64,000 bases of DNA from Cohaesibacter celericrescens (GTDB taxonomy: Bacteria; Pseudomonadota; Alphaproteobacteria; Rhizobiales; Cohaesibacteraceae), in contig NZ_PKUQ01000022.1 of NCBI RefSeq assembly GCF_002866925.1, forward strand, positions 1-64,000, read 5' to 3'. The position numbers were made by a program, and so were the translations under genes. Positions 47,267 to 55,532 of the stretch are shown here, piece after piece (within the stretch, counting starts at the first letter, position 1; each line of letters begins with the position of its first letter). The notes under the pieces are model-generated. The model was given only the letters and a program-made list of their open reading frames with translations. It made no database searches and had not been told where the DNA came from.

Positions 47267-49110
47267 CTTAAATTCGGTAACACCAAACCCTCAAATCCGA
47301 TCTTCTCAATCTGCTCCTTCAGAAACTTAGCGCTCAATTCGGATCCGTAGTTATCCTCGGTGTCGCCGGAAGACCATCCACCTAATGCACGGATGACATC
47401 CCGACTTAGCCCGGCATAGGTCATCGCGTCCCTGTAAGTGTGCCTAAAGCTATGAAACACTTTTTCGTGCTTCTTCCAGACGCCAACTTTTCCTAGAAAC
47501 TTGTTTTCACCATTGAACCATTTTGAGAAATTATCCGACAAGTATCCCTCGGCTGAAGCAGTTAATTCAGAGAACAGCCTAACGTCCTTGGTCTTCTGTC
47601 TCTCTAGTACAAAATCAACAAATCCGAGCTTGATCAATTCAGAATGAATAGGGACATAACGCTCACCCGCCGCTGTCTTGATCCGCTTTTTATCAGCCTC
47701 ATCCATGCCCCCTCCATCTGTGGTTTCACTGATGACAATGCACCAAACTCCATCGATTTCCTTGACGTCGGAACAATGCAGCTGACAGCATTCTCCTAAC
47801 CGCATCCCAGTCCAAAGGGCAATCAAAGGAACCCAATAGCGCCCCCTCTTAATAATGTTAGGACCGGGAACTGCATATCCCGCCTGATCATTCCGACAGC
47901 CAGTGTAAAGCGGTGCAGAAAAGATCCTGTTTAAATCATCGATAGTGAATGCTTTGCGGCGATCTTTGGCTTTCTTGCCTTCGGATACCTTCAGACCCTT
48001 GGCCAAATTCTGAACCACATAACCTTCCTGCTCAGCAAACTTAAACAGAGCAGACATAAGTTCCAACCTGACATTCACAGTGGCTGGATCGAGGGTATTC
48101 AGTCCCCGCTCTTTAGCCAACTCCACCACTTCCGTGGCAGATTTTCCGGGAAACCTTTGAGCCGCATTTGTGGGTGTTTTTAATAGGATATCGCGTACTC
48201 GCCTAAAGTCTTCTCTGGTAATTTCGTCGACATATTTTTCGTTGCCAATCACATCATCCATAATCCTAAACAAGACTTCATAGCTTTTGTTAGTACGCTC
48301 GCTTGCTCTTCTGCCGGGATTGCTTTTGTATGCATCGACAAGTTCCCTCAAGGTCATTCCTGAGCGAGTTTTGCCATAAGCGTCGGGTTCACCAGTCTGA
48401 TGCAAAAAGTCCCGCTCTGGAGTGGATATAGGGGGCATAGAGGAGATGAACTCGTCCAGTTCACCAGCATTCCGTCTTTGCATGATCTCGCAGTATTGGA
48501 CGGTCGCTTTTAGCAACTCTCTTGCAAGAGCCTTCCACCCGTCCGATCCTCTGGGCAGCTCTAGGTGATGGACTTCAGATAGTTCATCAACCTCGTTTGA
48601 TACTGCTCCTAAATCCTGCTTAGCTAGCGCTTCCTTATAATAAGGGCGGATACACTCGACATCTTCTCTTAATCGAGAGACATCCCTGTCAGATAATCCA
48701 AATTCAGCAACAATTTCTTGCTCAGAATAGCCGACTTTATGAGGAATTTGAGCTTGCTTCAGTTGATCCTTAACCTGATCAAAGACCGAAACAGATTCTA
48801 GATCTCCGTCCTGCCGGACTTCCATATCTTCGATAAGCAGATCTCGCAAATAGCTCTGGGCTATTTCGTTAGCTTCCGTTGTAGAGAGAGTTTTTCTCAA
48901 CTTGACATGATTTGCAGCGAACTCTGCATCGAGTTTAACCTGCTCAGCATGAAGGCGCTTAATCGCCTCTCTTTTATTCTTGGTACGGAGGGATCTTCGA
49001 ATATGACTTTTCCCCGAATAAGCATCCTCAAGACCTTTTGGGATTCGCTTACACAGGTAATAGGTGCCACTTCTACAATAGAGATCGGGGTATCCAGACA
49101 CAACTTTCAT
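47263..49110 (-). CDS. Tyrosine recombinase (integrase) of the element
   Basis: 615 residues. The N-terminal part is of the DUF6538 type (YLCKRIPKGLEDAYSGKSHI), then a core-binding domain and the C-terminal catalytic domain. Catalytic residues can be placed: Arg437 in WTGMRLGE, His553 and Arg556 in FHSFRHTYRD, and the nucleophile Tyr588 in DTEDNYGS; a Trp replaces the usual second His (LGGWSS), as is common. It reads away from the tRNA-Ser gene about 90 bp upstream, and two TGTATCACA repeats lie just before its start, so it may control its own gene as well as recombine the 18-bp att core. Confidence 0.95.
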   Translation of the reverse strand: MKVVSGYPDLYCRSGTYYLCKRIPKGLEDAYSGKSHIRRSLRTKNKREAIKRLHAEQVKLDAEFAANHVKLRKTLSTTEANEIAQSYLRDLLIEDMEVRQDGDLESVSVFDQVKDQLKQAQIPHKVGYSEQEIVAEFGLSDRDVSRLREDVECIRPYYKEALAKQDLGAVSNEVDELSEVHHLELPRGSDGWKALARELLKATVQYCEIMQRRNAGELDEFISSMPPISTPERDFLHQTGEPDAYGKTRSGMTLRELVDAYKSNPGRRASERTNKSYEVLFRIMDDVIGNEKYVDEITREDFRRVRDILLKTPTNAAQRFPGKSATEVVELAKERGLNTLDPATVNVRLELMSALFKFAEQEGYVVQNLAKGLKVSEGKKAKDRRKAFTIDDLNRIFSAPLYTGCRNDQAGYAVPGPNIIKRGRYWVPLIALWTGMRLGECCQLHCSDVKEIDGVWCIVISETTDGGGMDEADKKRIKTAAGERYVPIHSELIKLGFVDFVLERQKTKDVRLFSELTASAEGYLSDNFSKWFNGENKFLGKVGVWKKHEKVFHSFRHTYRDAMTYAGLSRDVIRALGGWSSGDTEDNYGSELSAKFLKEQIEKIGFEGLVLPNLS

Positions 49111-49118
49111 GCTCTCTC

Positions 49119-49140
49119 TGTATCACACAATTGTATCACA
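49119..49140 (+). repeat. TGTATCACA repeats inside attR, candidate integrase arm sites
   Basis: Two perfect copies of TGTATCACA (49119-49127 and 49132-49140), 13 bases apart, in the same orientation as the three variants near attL. They overlap the integrase promoter region. Confidence 0.6.
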
Positions 49141-49202
49141 GCCAATTGCGATAGAGCATTGAAGTAAAAGGATTTACCGGATTTCTGCCGAAAATTGAAT
49201 GA

Positions 49203-49220
49203 ATGGCGGAGAGGAAGGGA
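49203..49220. repeat. Right attachment site (attR) within tRNA-Ser
   Basis: The 18 bp shared with 35742-35759. The element inserted without damaging the tRNA, because the repeat restores its 3' end. Confidence 0.9.
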
Positions 49221-49293
49221 TTCGAACCCTCGAGACAGTTACCCGCCTACGCCCTTAGCAGGGGCGCGCCTTCAGCCACTCGGCCACCTCTCC
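49204..49293 (-). tRNA. tRNA-Ser (anticodon GCT)
   Basis: 90 bases including the encoded CCA. The acceptor stem GGAGAGG pairs with CCTCTCC, the anticodon arm CGCCC-CTGCTAA-GGGCG gives anticodon GCT (reads AGC/AGU), a long variable arm is present as expected for class II tRNA, and the T-loop is GGTTCGAATC. It is the integration site of the element. Confidence 0.96.
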
Positions 49294-49469
49294 GAGGTCG
49301 TGTGTAAAGATCATGCGGAGTTGAATCAACGTCTATTTTGTCATGACAATGACATTTCCACATATGCATTGACGAAAGTGCGATGAAGGCCAGTTATCAA
49401 TGGCTCTGAAATAGAAATTATATCAATCCGTTACCATTTGTAATGAAGCGCACGCCTAGACCAATCTTA

Positions 49470-50090
49470 TTATTCACGCAGGATGCCATCCAAATGACTT
49501 TTAAAAATTTCCTGGCCATCCCATTTCAAATTGAAGTCTCCAAATGGCAATAATGCTCTGTTGATCATGCCCAGTAGCAAACAGCTGCACCCCGATGCCG
49601 CCTGTTCAGCACTAATTCCGGGTTTGAGTTGGCCTGCGGCATGGATTCTAATAAAGGCCTCTGACATTGATCCGTGAAACCTTATGTGCTGTTCGCCGAG
49701 AAACTCGATTAAGTCATTGTTTTTTTCCGACACTTCCATGTTGTGCAAGATGATGAACATCGCCCGCGCCACACTTTGGTTATCTGAAATAACATCAATC
49801 ATTTCTCTTACATGGTTGCGATATGCACCAGCCGGATTTTCAAGCGGCAATTTGGCGATTGCCTCGCGGATTGGATTGAAACTGGCATAGGCGTGGTTCT
49901 CCCAGATGGCCCGAATCACGTCTGACTTTTTTTCGAAATGCCAATAGAAAGCCCCCCTTGTCATGCCTGCTTTTTTTGCGATCTCATTTAGTGTTGTCCT
50001 TGAATAGCCCTGGATTCTGAACAACTCTGCCGCTGCCTCCAATAACGCATGGTAGGTTTTTTCCGTTTCTTCTTTGGTCTTGCGCGCCAC
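49470..50090 (-). CDS. TetR-family repressor of the RND pump (AcrR/TtgR-like)
   Basis: 206 residues from a GTG at 50090, giving the typical AcrR-type start M-A-R-K-T-K; GGAGG lies 5 bases upstream, whereas the GTG at 50096 overlaps it. The helix-turn-helix is TTLNEIAKKAGMTRGAFYWH. The C-terminal drug-binding domain resembles AcrR_C. It diverges from the efflux genes and a close match to the E. coli AcrR operator lies between them, so it should repress the pump until an inducer binds. Confidence 0.92.
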   Translation of the reverse strand: MARKTKEETEKTYHALLEAAAELFRIQGYSRTTLNEIAKKAGMTRGAFYWHFEKKSDVIRAIWENHAYASFNPIREAIAKLPLENPAGAYRNHVREMIDVISDNQSVARAMFIILHNMEVSEKNNDLIEFLGEQHIRFHGSMSEAFIRIHAAGQLKPGISAEQAASGCSCLLLGMINRALLPFGDFNLKWDGQEIFKSHLDGILRE

Positions 50091-50179
50091 GCTCACCTCC
50101 CCGCACTCGCATTTAAAACGACAACACTTTCTTCACATTAATCACATTGCGTTTAAACAGCCTAAAAAATAACTAGACA

Positions 50180-50203
50180 AACATACATACATGAATGTAT
50201 TTA
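50180..50203. promoter_or_regulatory. AcrR-like operator between tetR and the RND pump
   Basis: The 24 bases match the E. coli AcrR operator at 19 positions as I recall that site, with ACATACAT and GAATGTAT conserved. It has a perfect inner palindrome ATACAT-GA-ATGTAT (50187-50200). It also contains an ATG (50191) that could be misread as the start of the pump gene. Confidence 0.8.
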
Positions 50204-50268
50204 AAAGGCAATATGTAAACTATACTTACCAGCGAGTGCTCTCGCAGCAACCTCTTCGGATCCCTTCT

Positions 50269-51363
50269 ATGATAAAAAAACTTATGCTGATTGGCTTTTC
50301 AGCTCTTTTACTCGCCGGTTGCAACAGCGATATTTTTTCTGCTGTTGCTGAGGAAGCAGTAGTTGAAGACCCCTCTGCCCGGCCAGCAAAAATAGCGACC
50401 GCTCGGAAAATTGCTTTCAACGACAATAAAATTTTCCCAGGCGTTACAGAAGCCTCTCGCAACTCGGTTCTCGCTTTTCGCGTTGCCGGACAAATCACCG
50501 AATTGAAGGTGCATGCGGGGCAAACTCTCAAAGAAGGCGATGTAATCGCGGAGCTGGATGAGACACCTTATCTCAACGTCGTCGCCGCAAAACAGGCCAC
50601 ATACGATCTTGCCAACACACAATTGGTGCGGACGCAGGCCCTGTTCGATAAAAAGCATGTAGCAAAAGCGGCATTGGATACAGCAAAGTCGACATTTTCA
50701 GCGGCTGAAGTCGCTTTGAAAATGGCCAAGGAGGATCTTGGTTATACGAAACTTTACGCGCCATATGACGGTGTCGTCGCCCAAACCAACGTTGAACGCT
50801 ATCAGAATGTGGCCGCGGGCACGCAGATTGTACAATATCAAGGCCTTGAGAATATCGATGTCGTTTTCAATGTGCCCGAGAAGATCTTCTTGATGTTCAA
50901 CCCTCAGAAATTTCTGAGTATGCCAAGCTTTGGAGTTCGGTTTGATGCGCTTCCAGGCAAACGTTTCACCGCCTTATACAAAGAGCATGATGAGTTGCCA
51001 GACACAGTCACCCGCTCCTTCAAGATAACGGCAACGATGCCCCGGCCAGAACAATATACAATCCTACCCGGGATGAGCATCAGCGTGGTCCTCGACTTGT
51101 CCGCCATCGCCGAATACAGCGCGACAAAAGGTGTGTTGGTGCCTCTTGAATCTGTCTTTGACGAAGGAGGAAAACGATGGGTCTGGAAAGTTGATTCCGA
51201 AAATCTGGCACGGAAAACAGAAGTCGGCATCTATGGAATCGAAGACGATGGCGTACGCATTCAGTCCGGATTGGACGATGGGGACAAGGTTATTGCTGTT
51301 GGCGTCGCTCACGTGACTGAGGGCATGAAAGTCCGGCCATACAAAAAAGAACGTGGCCTTTAA
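50269..51363 (+). CDS. RND efflux periplasmic adaptor (membrane fusion) lipoprotein
   Basis: 364 residues from the ATG at 50269; an earlier in-frame ATG at 50191 lies inside the operator. The N-terminus is a lipoprotein signal with lipobox LLAGC. The HlyD/AcrA-type domains follow: lipoyl half-motif (VAGQITELKVHAGQTLKEGD), alpha-hairpin at about residues 80-140, second lipoyl half (LYAPYDGVVAQTNVE) and beta-barrel. It links the inner membrane pump to an outer membrane channel, whose gene is not in the window. Confidence 0.92.
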   Translation: MIKKLMLIGFSALLLAGCNSDIFSAVAEEAVVEDPSARPAKIATARKIAFNDNKIFPGVTEASRNSVLAFRVAGQITELKVHAGQTLKEGDVIAELDETPYLNVVAAKQATYDLANTQLVRTQALFDKKHVAKAALDTAKSTFSAAEVALKMAKEDLGYTKLYAPYDGVVAQTNVERYQNVAAGTQIVQYQGLENIDVVFNVPEKIFLMFNPQKFLSMPSFGVRFDALPGKRFTALYKEHDELPDTVTRSFKITATMPRPEQYTILPGMSISVVLDLSAIAEYSATKGVLVPLESVFDEGGKRWVWKVDSENLARKTEVGIYGIEDDGVRIQSGLDDGDKVIAVGVAHVTEGMKVRPYKKERGL

Positions 51364-51374
51364 GGACGACTGAA

Positions 51375-54300
51375 ATGAACATCACAAATTACGCCATTGA
51401 AAATAAAACTGTCAGCTGGATGGTAACTATCCTTTTGCTGGCAGGTGGTCTTATGGCTTTCCTCGGTCTGGGAAGGTTGGAAAACCCTGAATTTACCATC
51501 AAACAAGCCGTGATCGTTACGGCGTACCCCGGAGCATCGGCGCAAGAAGTTGAAGAAGAAATTACGCTCCCAATTGAAACTACGTTGCAGCAATTAGCCT
51601 ATGTCGACAATGTCACATCGATCTCTTCCTCGGGTTTAAGCCAGGTAACGGTTGAGATGCTCGCGACATATCGCAAAGCAGATCTGGCGCAGATTTGGGA
51701 TGAAATGCGGCGCAAAATACGCGATATGCAGGCAACGTTGCCTGCTGGTGCCCAGACTCCGATTATCAACGACGATTTTGGTGATGTGTATGGTATCTTT
51801 ATGGCCATTACCGGCGAGGGATATAGCCATCAAGAGCTTAATGATTATGCAGACTACCTGCGAAGAGAATTGGTATTGATCAAAGGCGTTGGCAAAGTTT
51901 CTATTGGCGGAGAGTTGCAAAAGCAGATCATACTTGAAATCAATCGCGCCAAATTCTCCTCACACAATCTGTCCGTCAGCGCCCTTCAAGGCCTGTTGCA
52001 AGGACAGAATCTTGTATCCAATGCTGGCAATATCAAGGTTGATAGCGAGTATATTCGCATCAGTTCAACCGGAAATTACGGTAATATCGATAAAATACGC
52101 GACATCTTACTCGGGCAAACTGGCGACGAGCTGATCTATCTATCCGATGTCGCCGATGTGCAAGTGGACTATAAACAACCACCAGATCATGTTTATCTGT
52201 TCAATGGCAAGCAGGCACTAACACTTGGGATCTCCTTCTCTTCCGGCGTCAATGTAGTGGAAGTGGGCGCTGAGGTGCAAGCGCGCCTGAACCAACTCGA
52301 ATATTCTCGCCCCGTAGGTGTCGAACTCTCGACCGTTTATGATCAGCCGGCGCTTGTTGATACTTCCATCAACGACTTTCTTATCAGTCTGGCTCAGGCA
52401 GTTGGTATCGTTATCATAGTGCTTTTGATCACGATGGGAGCACGGTCCGGTATTTTAATGAGCCTTGTATTGTTGCTAACAATCTGCGGCACATTCATTG
52501 TTATGCTATTTGCTGGCCTTGAATTGCACCGCGTTTCTCTAGGGGCTTTGATCATTGCTCTAGGCATGCTGGTAGACAATGCCATCGTGGTGACAGACGG
52601 CATCTTGATTGGACTCAAGCGCGGGTTAACGCGGGTCGAGGCCGCCCAACGGATTGTTTCCCAGACTGTTTGGCCGTTGTTTGGAGCAACAGTAATAGCG
52701 GTTGTAGCATTCGCACCAATTGGCCTTTCCCCCGATGCTACAGGTGAATTCACAGGTTCCTTGTTCTGGATCTTGCTAATTTCACTGATGATTTCATGGG
52801 TTTTTGCCATCACACTGACACCATTTCTTGCATCAATGATGTTCAAGGAAACGCCGAACAGCGAGTCTGAAAAAGCATCAGAACCAGACATTACCGACCC
52901 CTACAAAGGCCTGTTGTATCAAGTCTACAAATGGGTATTGCTGCTAACGCTACGTTGGCGTTGGATATCTGTCGCCGTGCTTATTGGTTGTATGTATGCA
53001 GCGGTTTACGGCTTCGGATTTGTTAGTCAGGCTTTCTTCCCGCCATCCAATCTGCCTGTCTTCACAGTTGATTACTGGTTGCCTCAAGGGTCTGATATTC
53101 GCGCGACCATTAGCGACATGTCCAAGCTAGAAGCGGTCCTGCAAGACAATGATAAAATCAAACAAGTGACATCAACTATCGGCAGTGGAGCAGAACGCTT
53201 CATGCTCACTTATAACGCCGAGCGATCTTACCCCAACTATGGTCAATTCATTATTGAAGTGAATCAATATGACGAGCTGCCCGAAGTCAGGAAGTGGGTC
53301 GACGCAACTTTTAAGGAACTAGCACCTCAGGCCTTTACAAAATCCAATCGCTTCTCACTCGGCCCTTCAACCAAAGCAAAGATTGAAGCGCGTATTTCCG
53401 GTCCGGATGCGGCGGAGCTTCGTCGACTTGCACGCAAAGTGTTGGAAATTTATAGGTCTAACCCTGCAGCAGTCAACATCAGACATGATTGGCGCGAACG
53501 CAGCAAAGTGTTGCAGCCCCAATTTGCTGAAGCAGAAGCACGCAGACTCGGCATATCCAAATCGGACATCGACAAAGCTATTTTGATGAATGTCAGCGGC
53601 TTGACTATTGCCTCCTTACGGGATGGATCTTCAACCCTGCCAATCATCCTTCGTCCACCTTTAAGTGAGCGATCCAGCGTTGAGCAGCTTGGTAATATCC
53701 AAGTTTATAGCCCAGTTCTGAGCCGGTATATCGGCATCGATCAGGTGGTGCATTCAATAGACCTTGCGTGGGAAGATCCGTTGGTTATGCGGCGAGATAG
53801 GAAGCGTACCATTCAGGTTTGGGCAGATGCAGATGACAATTCCGATGTTGACAGCTTTGAACTGTTTCAAGAGCTGAGACCTCAAGTTGAAGCGATCGAA
53901 CTGCCGACAGGGTATGAACTGAGTTGGGGGGGGGAATATGAAAGCCAAAACAAGGCAAACACCGCAGTCTTTGCCTTCGTGCCCCTTGGTGTCTTGGTCA
54001 TGTTTGCCATAACGGTAATGCTGTTCAACTCAGTTCGGCAAACGCTGGTGGTTTGGCTGACTTTACCGCTGGCTATTATCGGCGTCACGAGCGGGCTTTT
54101 GTTGTTCAACCAACCGTTCAGCTTTACAGCAATGCTTGGGTTCCTCTCTCTGTCTGGCATGTTGTTGAAAAACGGTATTGTCCTGATCGAGGAAATCAAA
54201 CGTCTGAACGAAGAGGAAGGCGTTAAAATGCACGACGCCATCACGCATGCTGCGGTGTCACGCTTGCGTCCTGTATCCATGGCCGCAATCACGACAATCT

Positions 54301-54458
54301 TGGGGCTGATACCTTTGTTGACCGATGTCTTTTTTGCCCCATTGGCTGTGACCATCATGTTTGGTCTCGCTGCGGCGACGATTTTAACACTGATCGTCGT
54401 CCCCGTGCTGTTTGCCCTCTTCTATCGGGTATCATACAGGAGCGGCGAGCATATTTAA
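51375..54458 (+). CDS. RND-family efflux pump, inner membrane permease
   Basis: 1027 residues with the usual 12 membrane helices and two large periplasmic loops. Family blocks include the N-terminus (YAIENKTVSWMVTILLLAGG), GALIIALGMLVDNAIVVTDG in helix 4, where the proton-relay Asp is seen but only one Asp of the usual pair, and the C-terminal SGMLLKNGIVLIEEIKRLNE. This single-Asp pattern is found in the branch related to TriC and similar pumps rather than AcrB. Starts 11 bp after the adaptor gene with AAGGA upstream and ends at a strong terminator. Substrates unknown. Confidence 0.93.
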   Translation: MNITNYAIENKTVSWMVTILLLAGGLMAFLGLGRLENPEFTIKQAVIVTAYPGASAQEVEEEITLPIETTLQQLAYVDNVTSISSSGLSQVTVEMLATYRKADLAQIWDEMRRKIRDMQATLPAGAQTPIINDDFGDVYGIFMAITGEGYSHQELNDYADYLRRELVLIKGVGKVSIGGELQKQIILEINRAKFSSHNLSVSALQGLLQGQNLVSNAGNIKVDSEYIRISSTGNYGNIDKIRDILLGQTGDELIYLSDVADVQVDYKQPPDHVYLFNGKQALTLGISFSSGVNVVEVGAEVQARLNQLEYSRPVGVELSTVYDQPALVDTSINDFLISLAQAVGIVIIVLLITMGARSGILMSLVLLLTICGTFIVMLFAGLELHRVSLGALIIALGMLVDNAIVVTDGILIGLKRGLTRVEAAQRIVSQTVWPLFGATVIAVVAFAPIGLSPDATGEFTGSLFWILLISLMISWVFAITLTPFLASMMFKETPNSESEKASEPDITDPYKGLLYQVYKWVLLLTLRWRWISVAVLIGCMYAAVYGFGFVSQAFFPPSNLPVFTVDYWLPQGSDIRATISDMSKLEAVLQDNDKIKQVTSTIGSGAERFMLTYNAERSYPNYGQFIIEVNQYDELPEVRKWVDATFKELAPQAFTKSNRFSLGPSTKAKIEARISGPDAAELRRLARKVLEIYRSNPAAVNIRHDWRERSKVLQPQFAEAEARRLGISKSDIDKAILMNVSGLTIASLRDGSSTLPIILRPPLSERSSVEQLGNIQVYSPVLSRYIGIDQVVHSIDLAWEDPLVMRRDRKRTIQVWADADDNSDVDSFELFQELRPQVEAIELPTGYELSWGGEYESQNKANTAVFAFVPLGVLVMFAITVMLFNSVRQTLVVWLTLPLAIIGVTSGLLLFNQPFSFTAMLGFLSLSGMLLKNGIVLIEEIKRLNEEEGVKMHDAITHAAVSRLRPVSMAAITTILGLIPLLTDVFFAPLAVTIMFGLAAATILTLIVVPVLFALFYRVSYRSGEHI

Positions 54459-54484
54459 CCGTCGTGTTTCACATTTCACCTATT

Positions 54485-54519
54485 GGGCCGGAGGCGTTTA
54501 TTCACCTCCGGCCCTTTTT
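54485..54519 (+). terminator. Terminator of the efflux operon
   Basis: Perfect 10-bp stem GGGCCGGAGG (54485-54494) with CCTCCGGCCC (54505-54514), followed by five T. Confidence 0.93.
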
Positions 54520-54746
54520 GTTTCAAGTTCTTATCTGACTACCCCAAACCTCATCAATATCCTTTGCGCCGTGTTTGGTCCAAAAATTCCGGTAGTCCAT
54601 CTATTTAGCCAGCATTTTATTCCATTCACAGTTGCGCGCCCGCCCCCTCCACGCTTTCGTTTTTAATTCAATGTGAAAATAAATGAACTTTTCTGTTGAA
54701 CAAACGAATATTTTGGCGCAAACTCTCTTTGAAACAGGAGAGATCA

Positions 54747-55532
54747 GTGGAAGCGCTCATTCCTCGACACCAGGACATTTTGGACATTGCAAAACGGGAA
54801 GGTCGCGTTGACGTAGACGGTTTGGCGGATACATTTGATGTAACGCCGCAGACAATCCGCAAGGACCTGAACTATCTATGTGACAAAGATCGACTGGAGC
54901 GCGTGCACGGCGGCGCGATCTATCCGTCCGGCGTTACCAACTATGCGTACGAATCCCGCCGCATGCATGCCGCCTTGGAAAAAGAAGTCATTGGCAAGGC
55001 CGCTGCACAGTTGATCCCGGATAATGCCTCTCTCATCCTGAACATCGGCACCACCACAGAACAGGTCGCACGCGCTTTAGTGCGTCACGACGGCCTGATG
55101 GTCATCACCAATAACATAAACGTTGCCAATATATTGCATGAACTCTCTAATGCAGATGTTGTGGTCGCAGGTGGGATGTTGCGCAAGTCTGATGGTGGCC
55201 TGGTGGGTGAAGCAACCATCGATTTTATTGAGCAGTTCAAAGTAGATTTTGCTGTCATTGGCGTATCCGCGATCGATGCAGATGGCTCCTTGCTCGACTA
55301 TGATTATCGCGAAGTGCGCATTTCGCAAACAATCTTACAACACGCACGCAAGACCATCCTTGTGAGTGACTCAATGAAATTTGAACGCAACGCACCGGTG
55401 CGAATAGGGCACCTTTCTGACATAGACATTTTTGTCGTTGATAAAACGCCGAGCGAAGAGATCCAGCAGATATGCCGCGATGCAGAAACACAAATTGTCG
55501 TCGCCTCTCCCTCTAACAGTGAGCATGCATGA
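54747..55532 (+). CDS. glpR: DeoR-family glycerol-3-phosphate regulon repressor
   Basis: 261 residues from a GTG at 54747 with AGGAG 6 bases upstream; the longer frame to 54696 lacks this. It opens with the DeoR helix-turn-helix (RHQDILDIAKREGRVDVDGL, then VTPQTIRKDLN) and the C-terminal sugar-phosphate sensor domain (LILNIGTTTEQVARAL, VVAGGMLRKSDGGLVGEATI). GlpR represses glycerol use until glycerol-3-phosphate binds. Its stop overlaps the glpD start (ATGATGA). Confidence 0.92.
   Translation: MEALIPRHQDILDIAKREGRVDVDGLADTFDVTPQTIRKDLNYLCDKDRLERVHGGAIYPSGVTNYAYESRRMHAALEKEVIGKAAAQLIPDNASLILNIGTTTEQVARALVRHDGLMVITNNINVANILHELSNADVVVAGGMLRKSDGGLVGEATIDFIEQFKVDFAVIGVSAIDADGSLLDYDYREVRISQTILQHARKTILVSDSMKFERNAPVRIGHLSDIDIFVVDKTPSEEIQQICRDAETQIVVASPSNSEHA

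Larger units (their letters stand above)
35742..49220. mobile_element. Integrative element inserted in tRNA-Ser(GCT), about 13.5 kb
   Basis: The ends are an 18-bp direct repeat of the tRNA 3' end (35742-35759 and 49203-49220). A tyrosine recombinase gene lies beside the intact tRNA. The cargo is a polymerase-like gene, a type I restriction-modification operon, a zinc-knuckle protein, a serine resolvase, a phage-type antirepressor remnant and a small secreted protein. There are no conjugation, capsid or replication genes, so it is a defence-type genomic island or satellite that may need helper functions to move. Confidence 0.88.
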
